A stretch of DNA of 64,000 bases, taken from assembly GCF_900143625.1 (NCBI RefSeq), contig NZ_FRFF01000097.1, positions 1 through 64,000 of the forward strand, written 5' to 3'. This document shows positions 51,168 to 59,483 of this stretch, one piece after another; positions within the stretch are counted from its first letter, which is position 1, and each line of letters begins with the position of its first letter. The notes beneath the pieces are model-generated. The model did not search any database and was not told the origin of the DNA. It saw only the letters and a list, made by a program, of their open reading frames with translations. This DNA is from Nocardiopsis sp. JB363 (lineage in GTDB: Bacteria; Actinomycetota; Actinomycetes; Streptosporangiales; Streptosporangiaceae). The position numbers and the translations under genes were made by a program.

Positions 51168-52943
51168 ATGAGCGGGCGCAAGCGCCTGGCAGACGTGGAG
51201 ACGGTACCGGTGGGCCGTACGCCCATGGCCGTCGACGCACAGGGGCGGATCGACGCCGATGAGTGGACGGCCGAGAGAGCCGAAGCACAACCGCCCCCGG
51301 AGGTCGGGGCGGTCTACTCCCCGTGGCCGGGACCGGCCGACGAGGAGCCGATCGATGCCGAGTTCACCGAGGAGCGGCCGACGACCGGGCAGAGGGCCCG
51401 CCGTGTGTGGGAGGAGAGCAGAAAGAAGGCGCGAGAGTTCTTCAGCGAGAGCGTGCAGGCCACGATCGTTGATCACGAGGAGCAGCGGGCCAGGGACGAG
51501 GAGCGGGCGGCGACCGAAGACCCGGAGGCGAGCGAGCGCGAACGGCTGCTCAAGCTGCGCAGCGAGGCGAGGATGGCCGGCGAGGAGTACCTCGATTCGC
51601 TCCGGCGGGCGCAGATTTTCGTGCCCGGTTTCACCGAGCAGAAGGCGACCAAGCGGCTCGACGCCATGCACCAGGTCTACGTGCAGATGATGGTGCAGAG
51701 CTGCCTGCGTCCGCTCTCGCGCGGGGTCAACACCAACTCGGTCATCCAGACCGTGGGGATGATGGCGTCGATGGCGCTGCTGTCGGAGGACTTCCGCGAC
51801 CAGACTCGCCCGCACGTGGACCGGCTCAGGGAGAAGATCCAGGACCGCATCGACACCAAGACCCGCTCGAGGGTCGGCGCGGCCGAGAAGGGCATCGAGC
51901 GCCGCAGGGACTTCTTCAGCGGGGTCGTCGACAAGAAGAAGAGGGCACGGCTGGTCGGCTCGACCGACGCGCGCGCCCAGCTGTCGAGGAAGTGGCGCAA
52001 GCGCTACGACGACCTGCTCTATCGTGAGCGCGGCCAGCGGCAGCTCTACACCCCGGAGTCGGCAGCGCTGACGGAGCTGGGCCTGATGGAGAACGCCTTC
52101 GTCCAGATGCGGGAACCGGAGACGGAATCGCAGGAGATCTACGAGTCCTACAAGGAGCTGCGCTCGCACCTGTGGGCCCAGTTCGAGGACGACGGCCTCG
52201 AACGCCAGGACGTCGTCGACCGGATCAAGAAGATGGTCGGGGCGCGGATGGAGCACGAGCCGGAGCTGTGGACGATGCTCAAGGGCACTGCCCATGCACG
52301 AATCACCAAGGACTACCGCACCGACGGGGCCACCGGGGCCCGGGATGAGCAGTGGCGCGGGAACTGGGCGAACCACATCGGCGTCAGGATGCCACGCGAG
52401 GCGACCTTCTCCCTGCGCCCGCCGATGACGCGCGATGAGCACAGCTCGGCGGTCACCGAGACGATGCGGATCTCGTTCGCCGACGCGGTGAGCAAGGACA
52501 TGAAGGACGGCAGGGCCGACGGCGAACGCTTCCGGGAGATGACCATCGGGTACATGGTCGGCTTTGCCGGACGCAGGCAGGGCATGGACCTGCGCGGGGT
52601 CCCCGCCGGCGTACGCATGGCCGTCGAGCAATCCGAGGTGATGATGGCGACGATGACCGTCGACGGCGTCGAACCCGAGGCCCAGCGGGCGGCGTACTCG
52701 ATGGCCTACGCCAACGCTATGGATGAGGTCGCCGAGCAGTGCCCGGAGGTCAAAGACCTCATGCACGAGCAGTTCGGCCCCGACTGGAAGGTGGTGCTCA
52801 AGGACGCCGCGGACAACCCGCGGGACTTCATCATCGCGATGAAGGCGAAGCCACGACCGTACTACGCCGGAGCAGACGGGGGCCCGGCGTATGAGTCGGC
52901 CCGGGACTACGACGCCGCCCATGAGGATCCCCAACCGGTCTGA
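51168..52943 (+). CDS. Helical protein encoded directly after the RNA polymerase
   Basis: A 591-residue protein with no membrane segment. Residues 1-120 are acidic and probably disordered, and the rest is rich in charged helices (SEARMAGEEYLDSLRRAQIF, DVVDRIKKMVGARM). No motif is recognised. The ATG follows the polymerase stop by one base, so the two are made together. A role as a polymerase partner, such as a promoter-recognition or assembly factor, is plausible but untested. Confidence 0.65.
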   Translation: MSGRKRLADVETVPVGRTPMAVDAQGRIDADEWTAERAEAQPPPEVGAVYSPWPGPADEEPIDAEFTEERPTTGQRARRVWEESRKKAREFFSESVQATIVDHEEQRARDEERAATEDPEASERERLLKLRSEARMAGEEYLDSLRRAQIFVPGFTEQKATKRLDAMHQVYVQMMVQSCLRPLSRGVNTNSVIQTVGMMASMALLSEDFRDQTRPHVDRLREKIQDRIDTKTRSRVGAAEKGIERRRDFFSGVVDKKKRARLVGSTDARAQLSRKWRKRYDDLLYRERGQRQLYTPESAALTELGLMENAFVQMREPETESQEIYESYKELRSHLWAQFEDDGLERQDVVDRIKKMVGARMEHEPELWTMLKGTAHARITKDYRTDGATGARDEQWRGNWANHIGVRMPREATFSLRPPMTRDEHSSAVTETMRISFADAVSKDMKDGRADGERFREMTIGYMVGFAGRRQGMDLRGVPAGVRMAVEQSEVMMATMTVDGVEPEAQRAAYSMAYANAMDEVAEQCPEVKDLMHEQFGPDWKVVLKDAADNPRDFIIAMKAKPRPYYAGADGGPAYESARDYDAAHEDPQPV

Positions 52944-52982
52944 GGGGTCGGGGGATGAAGCGCGAGAGGAGAGGTAGGAGAG

Positions 52983-53333
52983 ATGTCGGAAGAGGCGATG
53001 CAGCAGCACAACGAGCCGCGGGGCTCGAAGTTCGCCGAGATGTTCGGTTACGTCAAGCCCGACGACCGGGCGCGGTGGTCCCAGCAGCGCCAGGCGATGC
53101 AGCGGCGACAGGGGGTGATGAAGACGGGTTTGAAGCAGTCGCTGAGTTCGATGATGGAGTTCGGGCAGATGAACGTGCAGGCCCGGCTCCAGGCCGCTCA
53201 TCGAATCAAGGAGCAGGAGGCCTTCGATAACAGGAAGGACCGCGTGATCACGGGAGATGACGGCGAGGTGCGGGTCGAGTCGGTGTCGTACCGGGACAAG
53301 CAGTCCAGCGATTTGGGACCGGAGATGGAATGA
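52983..53333 (+). CDS. Small basic helical protein of the polymerase operon
   Basis: A 116-residue protein, helical in the middle (RARWSQQRQAMQRRQGVMKT, QARLQAAHRIKEQEAFDNRK), without membrane segments. AGGAGAG precedes the ATG, 39 bases after the preceding gene, so it is probably in the same operon. Unknown function. Confidence 0.58.
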   Translation: MSEEAMQQHNEPRGSKFAEMFGYVKPDDRARWSQQRQAMQRRQGVMKTGLKQSLSSMMEFGQMNVQARLQAAHRIKEQEAFDNRKDRVITGDDGEVRVESVSYRDKQSSDLGPEME

Positions 53334-53417
53334 CCATTCATCGATGATAAACAGGATATCTTGGGTCCTGCGCATCGTCATTCGAGTCGGACAGACTGGC
53401 CTTCAAGGAAGGATGCG

Positions 53418-53783
53418 ATGTCGAGGAGCAGTGAGCAGGCCATGGAAACAGGAACGGGCCGGCGCATCAACAAGCGCGAATTCATCTCACGCGCGGCGAA
53501 GAGGTCGGGGCTGTCGATCAAGACGATGAGCCAGGCCCACCAGGCGCTCATGGGTGAACTCATCGACTCCGTGGCCGGAGGCGACGTGGTCGTACTCAAT
53601 GGCTTCGGGCGGTTCTACAGGCAGGACCACAAGGGGCACAAGGTCCGCTTCGGCAAGGAGAACGTCGGCGACTACTCGGTGCTGAAGTTCTCCGCCTCGC
53701 GCAGCGTCAACCGCAGCCTCGACGCCTGCCACGGCGTGCTCGACGGAATCACCGAGACCCAGCGCGAGTTCGCCGTAGTGTGA
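53418..53783 (+). CDS. HU/IHF-family DNA-binding protein
   Basis: A 121-residue protein with the HU fold: KREFISRAAKRSGLSIKTMS for the helical part, VAGGDVVVLNGFGRFYRQ for the strand that leads to the DNA-binding arms, and VLKFSASRSVNRSL at the end. It has an N-terminal extension of about 18 residues and a C-terminal tail of about 15. It should bend or coat DNA, perhaps at oriT, the attachment site or the element's promoters. AAGGAAGG precedes the ATG at 53418. It is the last gene before the IS30 element. Confidence 0.82.
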   Translation: MSRSSEQAMETGTGRRINKREFISRAAKRSGLSIKTMSQAHQALMGELIDSVAGGDVVVLNGFGRFYRQDHKGHKVRFGKENVGDYSVLKFSASRSVNRSLDACHGVLDGITETQREFAVV

Positions 53784-53813
53784 GAACTACGGAGGGCCAC
53801 TCAGCCGGCAGAG

Positions 53814-55342
53814 AGAAAAAGCAGGAGCCCCGAGGAATGGCGGATTCAAGGGGTCCTCGCAACACCTCGTTGATTAAACGAGTGTAGTCAGACGCTCGGC
53901 TGGGGTTTTCCAGCCGAGCGTCTTGCGTGGGCGACCGTTGAGTTTGTGCGCTACGTGCTCCAGATCCAACCGGCCGTGAACCGACAGATCCGTGCCCTTA
54001 GGAAAGTACTGACGCAGCAGCCCGTTAGTGTTCTCGTTGGACCCACGCTGCCAGGGAGAAGCCGGATCGCAGAAGAACACCGGCACCCCCGTGGCCACGC
54101 TGAACGCCTTGTGGCCGGCCATCTCACTGCCCTGGTCCCAGGTCAACGATCCCCGTAGGTGCTCGGGCAGCGACCCGACCAGTTCGCTCAGCACACCTCC
54201 GACCGCCTCAGCGGTGTGCTCACCGGGCAGGTGCCCGAGCATCACGTACCGGGTGGAGCGCTCGACCAGGGTGATGATCGCGGACTTGTTGTACGCACCC
54301 GTGATCAAATCCCCCTCCCAATGGCCCGGGACAGCACGATCGGCCACCTCGGCGGGACGCTCGCTGATCATCACCATCTCATCGACGAACCGGTGCTGGC
54401 GTTGCTCGGGTGAGCGGTGGGGTTTGCGTCGGACCCTGCCGGTGCGCAGCGCCGCGGCGACCTCACGCTTGAGCCCGCCACGCGCCTGGACATACAGAGC
54501 CTGGTAAATCGTCTCGTGGCTCACACGCATGTCCTCATCCTCGGGGTGGTCCTCAACGAGCCGGTTGCTGATCTGCTCCGGTGACCATTGTTCCCGCAAA
54601 CCGGTGGCGACGTAGCCGCGCAAGCGTCCAGGAGCAGCCAGTTTGGCCGGTTTGGGGCGAGCTCTGCGGGCGACCACCCGGCGCTGAGCCGCATAGGCAC
54701 CATAGGAGCCGTCCGTGTTGCGGTGGTGGTCGATCTCACGCTTGATCGTGGAGGGCGGGCGCCCCAGTTCGCGGCCGATCGCTCGCAGGCTCCACCCCGC
54801 CCGCTCCAGGTCCGCGATCTTCTCGCGGTCAGCCAGGGACAAAAAACGCGGATCGACCTGCTTTTCGAGCGTGGCCACGGTAGGTGCGGGACTGTCCATG
54901 GACTCTATGGTGGTCTGCCTAGTGGAGTAGTTCACCCGCCGCCCATCGGGATAGAACCTGGAGTTACGGGACTTGCGGACCCCGTGGTCCCAGTCTCGGG
55001 CGGTGCGCTCGTTGATCCCTGCTCGTCGTGCGGCCTCGCGGCGGGGCACGGCGTCCTTGCGTAGGCGTTCGTACTCGCCTCGAGCCGGGTGCGGTCGTTG
55101 CTGACGCTGGGAGCGCAGCCCGGCCTTGCGTGCCCACCCGAACGCGGTGTTGCGGTTGATACCGAGTGATCGGGCGATCTCGGTGACGTTCCCGGTCTTG
55201 GCCATCTGTTCCAGGAACTGTGCTCGCAGACGGGCCAGTTCCTGCTTGGTGAACGACACGGTGGTCGCAACCTCCCCAAAGTCAGGGTGTTGCGACCACC
55301 GCTAGAACCCAAGAATCGTTCCTCGGGGCTCCTGCTTTTTCT
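53814..55342 (-). mobile_element. IS30-family insertion sequence
   Basis: A 1,529-base element bounded by perfect 24-base inverted repeats (53814-53837 and 55319-55342, beginning agaaaaagcaggagccccga). Subterminal GCAACAC/GTGTTGC words are also inverted. One transposase gene fills it. I see no convincing short target duplication at its edges. Confidence 0.9.
53874..55259 (-). CDS. IS30-family transposase
   Basis: A 461-residue transposase with N-terminal helix-turn-helix segments (GNVTEIARSLGINRNTAFGW, about 23-42; GWSLRAIGRELGRPPSTIKR, about 155-174) and a DDE catalytic domain: D317 in GHWEGDLI, D375 in LTWDQGSEM and E409 in SNENTNGLLRQYFP. This motif order and the SPEQIS segment are diagnostic of IS30. 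The frame is uninterrupted and the repeats are perfect, so it may still be active. The start is a GTG. Confidence 0.93.
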   Translation of the reverse strand: MSFTKQELARLRAQFLEQMAKTGNVTEIARSLGINRNTAFGWARKAGLRSQRQQRPHPARGEYERLRKDAVPRREAARRAGINERTARDWDHGVRKSRNSRFYPDGRRVNYSTRQTTIESMDSPAPTVATLEKQVDPRFLSLADREKIADLERAGWSLRAIGRELGRPPSTIKREIDHHRNTDGSYGAYAAQRRVVARRARPKPAKLAAPGRLRGYVATGLREQWSPEQISNRLVEDHPEDEDMRVSHETIYQALYVQARGGLKREVAAALRTGRVRRKPHRSPEQRQHRFVDEMVMISERPAEVADRAVPGHWEGDLITGAYNKSAIITLVERSTRYVMLGHLPGEHTAEAVGGVLSELVGSLPEHLRGSLTWDQGSEMAGHKAFSVATGVPVFFCDPASPWQRGSNENTNGLLRQYFPKGTDLSVHGRLDLEHVAHKLNGRPRKTLGWKTPAERLTTLV

Positions 55343-55350
55343 GGGCGGGT

Positions 55351-55584
55351 TCAGTGGTCCGTGATGGCCATGACGGCGATGAGGACGATGACGAGCATCG
55401 CGGTGCCGACTCCGACACTGGCCAGGATGCCGCTGGCGCTCAAGCCGTCGATGAGGTCCAGGAGTCGGCTCCAGAGGTCGGCGGCGAGGCGGGAGAAGAA
55501 GCCGGTGACCCAGGCGATCACACCTGCGACAGAGACGCCAGCCAGTACACAGAGGCCGACGATGAAGCGGAATTTGCGGAGCAT
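55351..55584 (-). CDS. Small two-helix membrane protein
   Basis: A 77-residue protein with transmembrane helices at about 6-30 (FIVGLCVLAGVSVAGVIAWVTG) and 51-73 (ILASVGVGTAMLVIVLIAVM). GAGG lies upstream of the ATG at 55584, which overlaps the stop of the preceding gene by one base. Unknown function. Confidence 0.6.
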   Translation of the reverse strand: MLRKFRFIVGLCVLAGVSVAGVIAWVTGFFSRLAADLWSRLLDLIDGLSASGILASVGVGTAMLVIVLIAVMAITDH

Positions 55585-55847
55585 CAGAACCTCACCCTCA
55601 GGTCCTCTTCGAGGATCGCGATAATGCCGAGGTTGGACAAGAAAAAGACGATGACGGCCCTCCAAACGCACCGGGCCCCTCGATGCACCCGGCCACGAAG
55701 GCCTTGACCGAAGGGACCTAGGCCAGGAGCGGGGCGAGCAAGTCGATGCGCACCACCACGTAGCAGACGCCACGCGGACGCGACGACGATCACGGCGGCC
55801 AGCGCAGCCGCTGCTTCAGGCTCCCCTGCCCGACTGCCCGCTCGCAT
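55584..55847 (-). CDS. Small membrane protein coupled to the next gene
   Basis: An 87-residue protein with two probable membrane helices (AAAALAAVIVVASAWRLL and AVIVFFLSNLGIIAILEED) separated by a basic loop. GGGGGAGGGGC precedes the ATG. Its stop overlaps the start of the gene below it (TGATG). The coding pattern is weaker than in its neighbour, so confidence is moderate. Confidence 0.5.
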   Translation of the reverse strand: MRAGSRAGEPEAAAALAAVIVVASAWRLLRGGAHRLARPAPGLGPFGQGLRGRVHRGARCVWRAVIVFFLSNLGIIAILEEDLRVRF

Positions 55848-56083
55848 GCCCCTCCCCCGTCGGCGTCGATTTCATCCTCGTGCATCACTCCCCCTTCCAT
55901 CCATTCAATGATCTACCAAATGGACATTATATAGAAGATGGATCAACCATGGACTCAACGAAGTGCGAATGGTACCGGGGCTTCAGAGCAGTACAACAAG
56001 GGCATGGGTGACCACTGGGCAATACCCATCCCTGATCGCCGGGGCCACTGAGATGTGACCGGACAAAGTGATGTAGATGAGTA
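55848..56083. promoter_or_regulatory. AT-rich island upstream of the small membrane genes
   Basis: Positions 55,895-55,955 (ccattcaatgatctaccaaa, acattatatagaagatggat) are AT-rich like the promoter islands of the plus-strand arm and face the minus-strand genes. No gene is seen in the remaining sequence to 56,083. Confidence 0.4.
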
Positions 56084-56284
56084 TCAGATGGCCTCGATCT
56101 CGTCCGCGGAGAAGTTCAGGCCCTCGGTGTAGACATGGTCGTCGATCACGACGATGTACTCGCCGCGGCCGTTGATGCTGGTGATGGTTCCGAGGGAGCC
56201 CGCAGGGATGGCGTGCTCGGGTGGGAAGCTTGGGGCGGAGGTGAGGGTGATGGTGGTGCGGACGCGGTCGTCGGGGTGAAACAT
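56084..56284 (-). CDS. Small SH3-like barrel protein, paralogue of the one at 57846
   Basis: A 66-residue protein: FHPDDRVRTTITLTSAP, then AGSLGTITSINGRGEYIVVI. The pattern of a charged first strand, GS/GT turn and hydrophobic strand suggests a KOW- or SH3-like barrel. The protein encoded at 57846-58097 repeats the pattern (FRPGDRVRTLPT, AGSLGTVTEHYP). GGAGCAC precedes the ATG. Confidence 0.6.
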   Translation of the reverse strand: MFHPDDRVRTTITLTSAPSFPPEHAIPAGSLGTITSINGRGEYIVVIDDHVYTEGLNFSADEIEAI

Positions 56285-56564
56285 ATTGGGTGCTCCTCAG
56301 GATTCGTAATCCGCGCTGCGGGTGCGGGTGCTGTGGTCCAAGCTGGTCCGCAATGGCCAGGGCGGTATCGAGGTCCTCACCGCCAAGGCCGTCAAAGAAG
56401 ACGTCCAGGTGCGGTGGGCGGTGGATCTGGCCAACAGCTACGCCGTCCTGCTCCTGGGCGTGCTCGGGGCCGGTCAGGCCTGTGGCGGCTTGACACGGTG
56501 ATTGAGAATCCGTTCGTTTCGTGGGCCTCGGGCGCGGACGGGTGCGTCCCGGGGCGGGGTGGGT
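56285..56564. other. Spacer with a plus-strand coding-like fragment
   Basis: One plus-strand frame reads VLWSKLVRNGQGGIEVL..., then ...AVDLANSYAVLLLGVLGAG and stops near 56501. It has no start that I trust and no recognised family. It could be the tail of an older gene. Otherwise nothing is seen here. Confidence 0.25.
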
Positions 56565-56882
56565 CTACGAGCTTTCGGTGTCGCCGCTCTGAGCGCCGCC
56601 AGGGACAGCCGGGTCGAGGTGGTCAGCGACGCGGCGTAGGAGCGCGGCGACTTCGGTGTGCGCGGTGTCGGGGTCGGTCAGGTGGATGACAGCGACCTCC
56701 GCGGAGCGGTCTCCGAGGGTAAGGGTGACGCCGAAGGGCATCGGGCGTCCCCCGGCGCGGGTGGTAGTGCGGAAGATCGCAACGGCAAACAGGCTGCGTC
56801 GGATCCGGGCGTTCCACACACGGACCAGGCCGGAGAGAGCCAGTGCGATGCCAGCAAGGTTCTTTACGTGGGTGTTGCTCAT
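56565..56882 (-). CDS. Small protein of unknown function
   Basis: A 105-residue protein with a weakly hydrophobic N-terminus (VKNLAGIALALSGLVRVWNA) and a later segment FGVTLTLGDRSAEVAVIHL followed by an amphipathic helix (EVAALLRRVADHLD). The ATG at 56882 has no strong ribosome-binding site. It follows the coiled-coil gene on the same strand. Confidence 0.5.
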   Translation of the reverse strand: MSNTHVKNLAGIALALSGLVRVWNARIRRSLFAVAIFRTTTRAGGRPMPFGVTLTLGDRSAEVAVIHLTDPDTAHTEVAALLRRVADHLDPAVPGGAQSGDTESS

Positions 56883-57003
56883 CGGGTGGTGTTCTGTTCG
56901 GTTCCGGGGTGGGTCTCGCCGCGGTGTGGGGTCGTGGTCGTGGCTAGCTGGGCGCGGAGTGCGGCGGTGGCGGAATCGTCGCTCTTCCTGAAGCGCATCA
57001 GCT

Positions 57004-57573
57004 TCAGGGGCGGCTGGCTCGACGGCGGGCGGACTGCCAGGCGATCCACCGGCGGTAGGCGAGCTCCTGGAGGCGGGCGTTCTCGGCGGCCTGTTCGGCG
57101 ATCTCGGTCTGCGCGTCCGACGGCACTCCGGCGAGGGCGTCTTCCAGGTGGTCGATGGCGTCCTTCCAGCCCTGCCCGTACCAGTAGGGCCCGGTGAGCG
57201 CGGTGGGCATCGGGGTCTTCCGGAGCTGGCGGGCGGCCCAGTGCAGGGCATCGGAACGGTCGCCGGTGATGAGGTCGGCGGCTTCGCGGCGAAGGCCCCG
57301 TGTCTCCTGGCGGATGGTGTCCCGTTCGTGTCGGGCCTCGGAGACGAGCGCGGACTCCCGGGCGGTCTTGGCCCGCGCGTCGGCCAGCTGGTCTTCCAGG
57401 GCCTCGATGCGGCGGCGGATTTTCACGTTCTCGTCGTGCTGTTCGGCGAGGCGGACACAGGCGGCGTCGTAGCGGGCAGCCATGGTCGCGGCGTCGGCGC
57501 ATTCGGTGTTGACCCGGTCGACGGTGGCGTCGATGAGGGCGATCTCGTCAGGAGTGAGAGCGCGGTCAGCCAC
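57004..57573 (-). CDS. Coiled-coil protein, paralogue of the one before it
   Basis: A 189-residue protein. Residues 1-95 are a charged coiled coil (AALDQ-type heptads; ADAATMAARYDAACVRLAEQ). A middle segment with WYGQGWKDAIDHLEDALAG follows, then another helix. The first 70 residues match the protein encoded at 57566-57853 (ADAAIMAAKYDAVCERFADL), so the two arose by duplication. Its ATG overlaps the stop of that gene. Confidence 0.65.
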   Translation of the reverse strand: MADRALTPDEIALIDATVDRVNTECADAATMAARYDAACVRLAEQHDENVKIRRRIEALEDQLADARAKTARESALVSEARHERDTIRQETRGLRREAADLITGDRSDALHWAARQLRKTPMPTALTGPYWYGQGWKDAIDHLEDALAGVPSDAQTEIAEQAAENARLQELAYRRWIAWQSARRRASRP

Positions 57574-57853
57574 GGTCGGTCTCCTCTGTGTGGAGCTTGG
57601 CCTTCAACTCGGCTATGCGGGCGTCCCGGTCGTGGAGCTGGCCCTCCAGAATCCCGACCTGGCGGCGGAGGATCACGACCTCGCGGTACAGATCTGCGAA
57701 GCGCTCGCACACAGCGTCGTATTTCGCGGCCATGATCGCGGCGTCGGCGCGTTCGGAGCAGACTCGGGCGAGGGTGGGGCCCATGTCGACGATCTGTTCG
57801 TCGGTGGCGCCGAGGGCGGCGAGTTTGGCGCCGGTGAGGGTGTGGTCATCCAT
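57566..57853 (-). CDS. Short coiled-coil protein
   Basis: A 95-residue protein (MDDHTLTGAKLAALGATDEQ...), mostly a coiled coil (REVVILRRQVGILEGQLHDR). It is a shorter version of the downstream 189-residue protein and overlaps it by 8 bases. Its own start overlaps the end of the barrel-protein gene. Probably subunits of one complex; the function is unknown. Confidence 0.62.
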   Translation of the reverse strand: MDDHTLTGAKLAALGATDEQIVDMGPTLARVCSERADAAIMAAKYDAVCERFADLYREVVILRRQVGILEGQLHDRDARIAELKAKLHTEETDRG

Positions 57854-58097
57854 CGGTACAAGCCTCCTCGGCGGGGTCGTCCGGGGCCGGGGCAGACTCG
57901 ATCTCGTGGGTGTCGTAATGGGCGGATAGGCCCGTGGGGTCGTCGTCGAGGAGGACGCCGTACCCGTCCAAGAATCCAGGTCGGCGGGGGTAGTGCTCGG
58001 TGACGGTGCCCAGGGACCCGGCGGGGGTCTCGTCGTCGGTAGGGAGGGTGCGGACGCGATCGCCGGGCCGGAACGCCGGGGTGGTGGGGTCGCCCAT
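57846..58097 (-). CDS. Small SH3-like barrel protein
   Basis: An 83-residue acidic protein (FRPGDRVRTLPTDDETPAGS, then LGTVTEHYPRRPGFLDGYGV and LLDDD), a paralogue of the 66-residue protein at 56084. The ATG at 58097 begins a run of three overlapping minus-strand genes. Confidence 0.6.
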   Translation of the reverse strand: MGDPTTPAFRPGDRVRTLPTDDETPAGSLGTVTEHYPRRPGFLDGYGVLLDDDPTGLSAHYDTHEIESAPAPDDPAEEACTDG

Positions 58098-58467
58098 CTC
58101 GGTGTGCCTTTCAGAACGGGAAGCTGTTGGGGGGTCGGAGACTGGTTCTCGGTGGTGGGTGTGGTCGAGGTGGTGTCGAGGTGGGCGCCCAGGGGTTGGC
58201 AGCATCGGTTGGCGGTGTTCCACTTCTTGGCGGTCGATCCGGGGATCGGGCAACGCCGGGCGAAGGGCCCCGGTAGCGCAGTGCTACCGGGGCCGGGGTC
58301 GAGGTTCACAATGATCGATGACACAACACGATCCGTTACGGATCGGTGATACGACCGTTGACCTCGGCGGTCTCATCGAGGACTTAGTCGAGTTGGTACT
58401 GCCCTGGCCGATGGTCGGCCACAGGCACAGAATCGTTGGCGGGATTCAGGGCCCCCTTGTCGATGGG
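58098..58467. other. Intergenic region with terminator, no gene seen
   Basis: A 370-base spacer. Apart from the hairpin at 58266-58294, nothing convincing is found on either strand; open frames here have no ribosome-binding site and look non-coding. Confidence 0.4.
58266..58294 (-). terminator. Perfect 12-base hairpin
   Basis: GGCCCCGGTAGC and GCTACCGGGGCC pair around GCAGT, downstream of the 225-residue minus-strand gene. Confidence 0.7.
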
Positions 58468-59145
58468 TCAGTCGTCGGCGACGGCGTTGACCGGTGAATG
58501 CACCCACTGGACTCGTTTGAGACCGTGGGGATCCGGCCCGGTCGGCACGTCGTCCGGGATCTGGCCGGGCTCGAGGACGGGGGTCCAGTCAGCACCGGTC
58601 TTCTGCCAGGTGTGCTCGCCAGAGGCGTAGAGGCCGTCGGGCAGCTCGGACAGGGCCGTGGGCCGACCGGGTGCCTCGGTGAGGGCAACGCGCGAGGCGA
58701 TCTCCATCAGGCGTTCGTACTCGTCGGTGATGTTCTCGGCGAGCTTGAGAGCAGCGGGCAGGCCGGACAGCTCGTAGCGGTCGGCGAAGAAGTACTTGCT
58801 GTCCTCGCTGATAGCCAACCAGGTGCCGGAGGTGCCCAGCGCGGTCATGATGTTGACACCATCGATGCTTCTTTCGCCGTCGCAGACGAACTCGAACTCG
58901 AGGGCACCCGTCCGGCCCTGGGCGCGGTCGTGGTGGGCGCGCAGGCGCTCGGCGACGGCGCGCGCCTCCGAAGGATCGTTGCCGGTGAAGGCCTCGAACT
59001 CGTTGAGCATGTTTTGGGCGCTCGTCGCCGACTCATACGGGTCGTTGGCGGGGTCGAGCAGGATTGTCAGCAGGGTCAGCTGCTCGGCCCCGAGCCCGAG
59101 CTCGGAGATGATGCGATGGACGAGTTCGGAATCGGCATCAGCCAT
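58468..59145 (-). CDS. Unknown protein in the accessory arm
   Basis: A 225-residue acidic protein. It begins MADADSELVHRIISELGLGA and has FEFVCDGERSIDGVNIMTAL, SGTWLAISEDSKYFFADRYE and a C-terminal part with LPDGLYASGEHTWQKTGADW. No membrane segments or catalytic motif recognised. ACAGGAGATATGAC before the ATG at 59145 is a strong ribosome-binding site. It ends before a clear terminator. Confidence 0.68.
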   Translation of the reverse strand: MADADSELVHRIISELGLGAEQLTLLTILLDPANDPYESATSAQNMLNEFEAFTGNDPSEARAVAERLRAHHDRAQGRTGALEFEFVCDGERSIDGVNIMTALGTSGTWLAISEDSKYFFADRYELSGLPAALKLAENITDEYERLMEIASRVALTEAPGRPTALSELPDGLYASGEHTWQKTGADWTPVLEPGQIPDDVPTGPDPHGLKRVQWVHSPVNAVADD

Positions 59146-59225
59146 GTCATATCTCCTGTTCGGTCCTGGTGAGGTGGTGGAGGTGGCTCCCGGGCACTGC
59201 CCCCAGGCGCGACGGTGGCCGGGAG

Positions 59226-59483
59226 TCAGCGGTCTTGCGTGGGCTGGGTGTAAGGCGGGGTGTTGGCACCCTTCGCCTGGCTGGGCCAGTGGGTGAGAGG
59301 TGCGTTGGTGTTGTCGTGCCAGCATTCGCACTGGCTGGTGATGAGGTCGATGTCGATGCGACAGCGACCGCACCAGGGCAGATCCTGGATCGAGGTGTCC
59401 ATCCACCGCCTTTCGAGGCTGGCCCTCATCCGGTGCGCGATCAGGGAAAGCATCAGGTCACGGGGGGTGGCGAAAGTGCTCAC
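59226..59483 (-). CDS. Small cysteine-containing protein
   Basis: An 85-residue protein with WCGRCRIDIDLITSQCECWH, four cysteines in a CxxC...CxC arrangement plus a histidine, suggesting a zinc site. AAGAAAGAG precedes the GTG start. Unknown role. Confidence 0.55.
   Translation of the reverse strand: MSTFATPRDLMLSLIAHRMRASLERRWMDTSIQDLPWCGRCRIDIDLITSQCECWHDNTNAPLTHWPSQAKGANTPPYTQPTQDR

Noticed and set aside
51003..53381. Minus-strand open frame of 792 codons
   Set aside because: It is antisense to the end of the polymerase gene and the two genes after it, and has no recognisable domain or ribosome-binding site.
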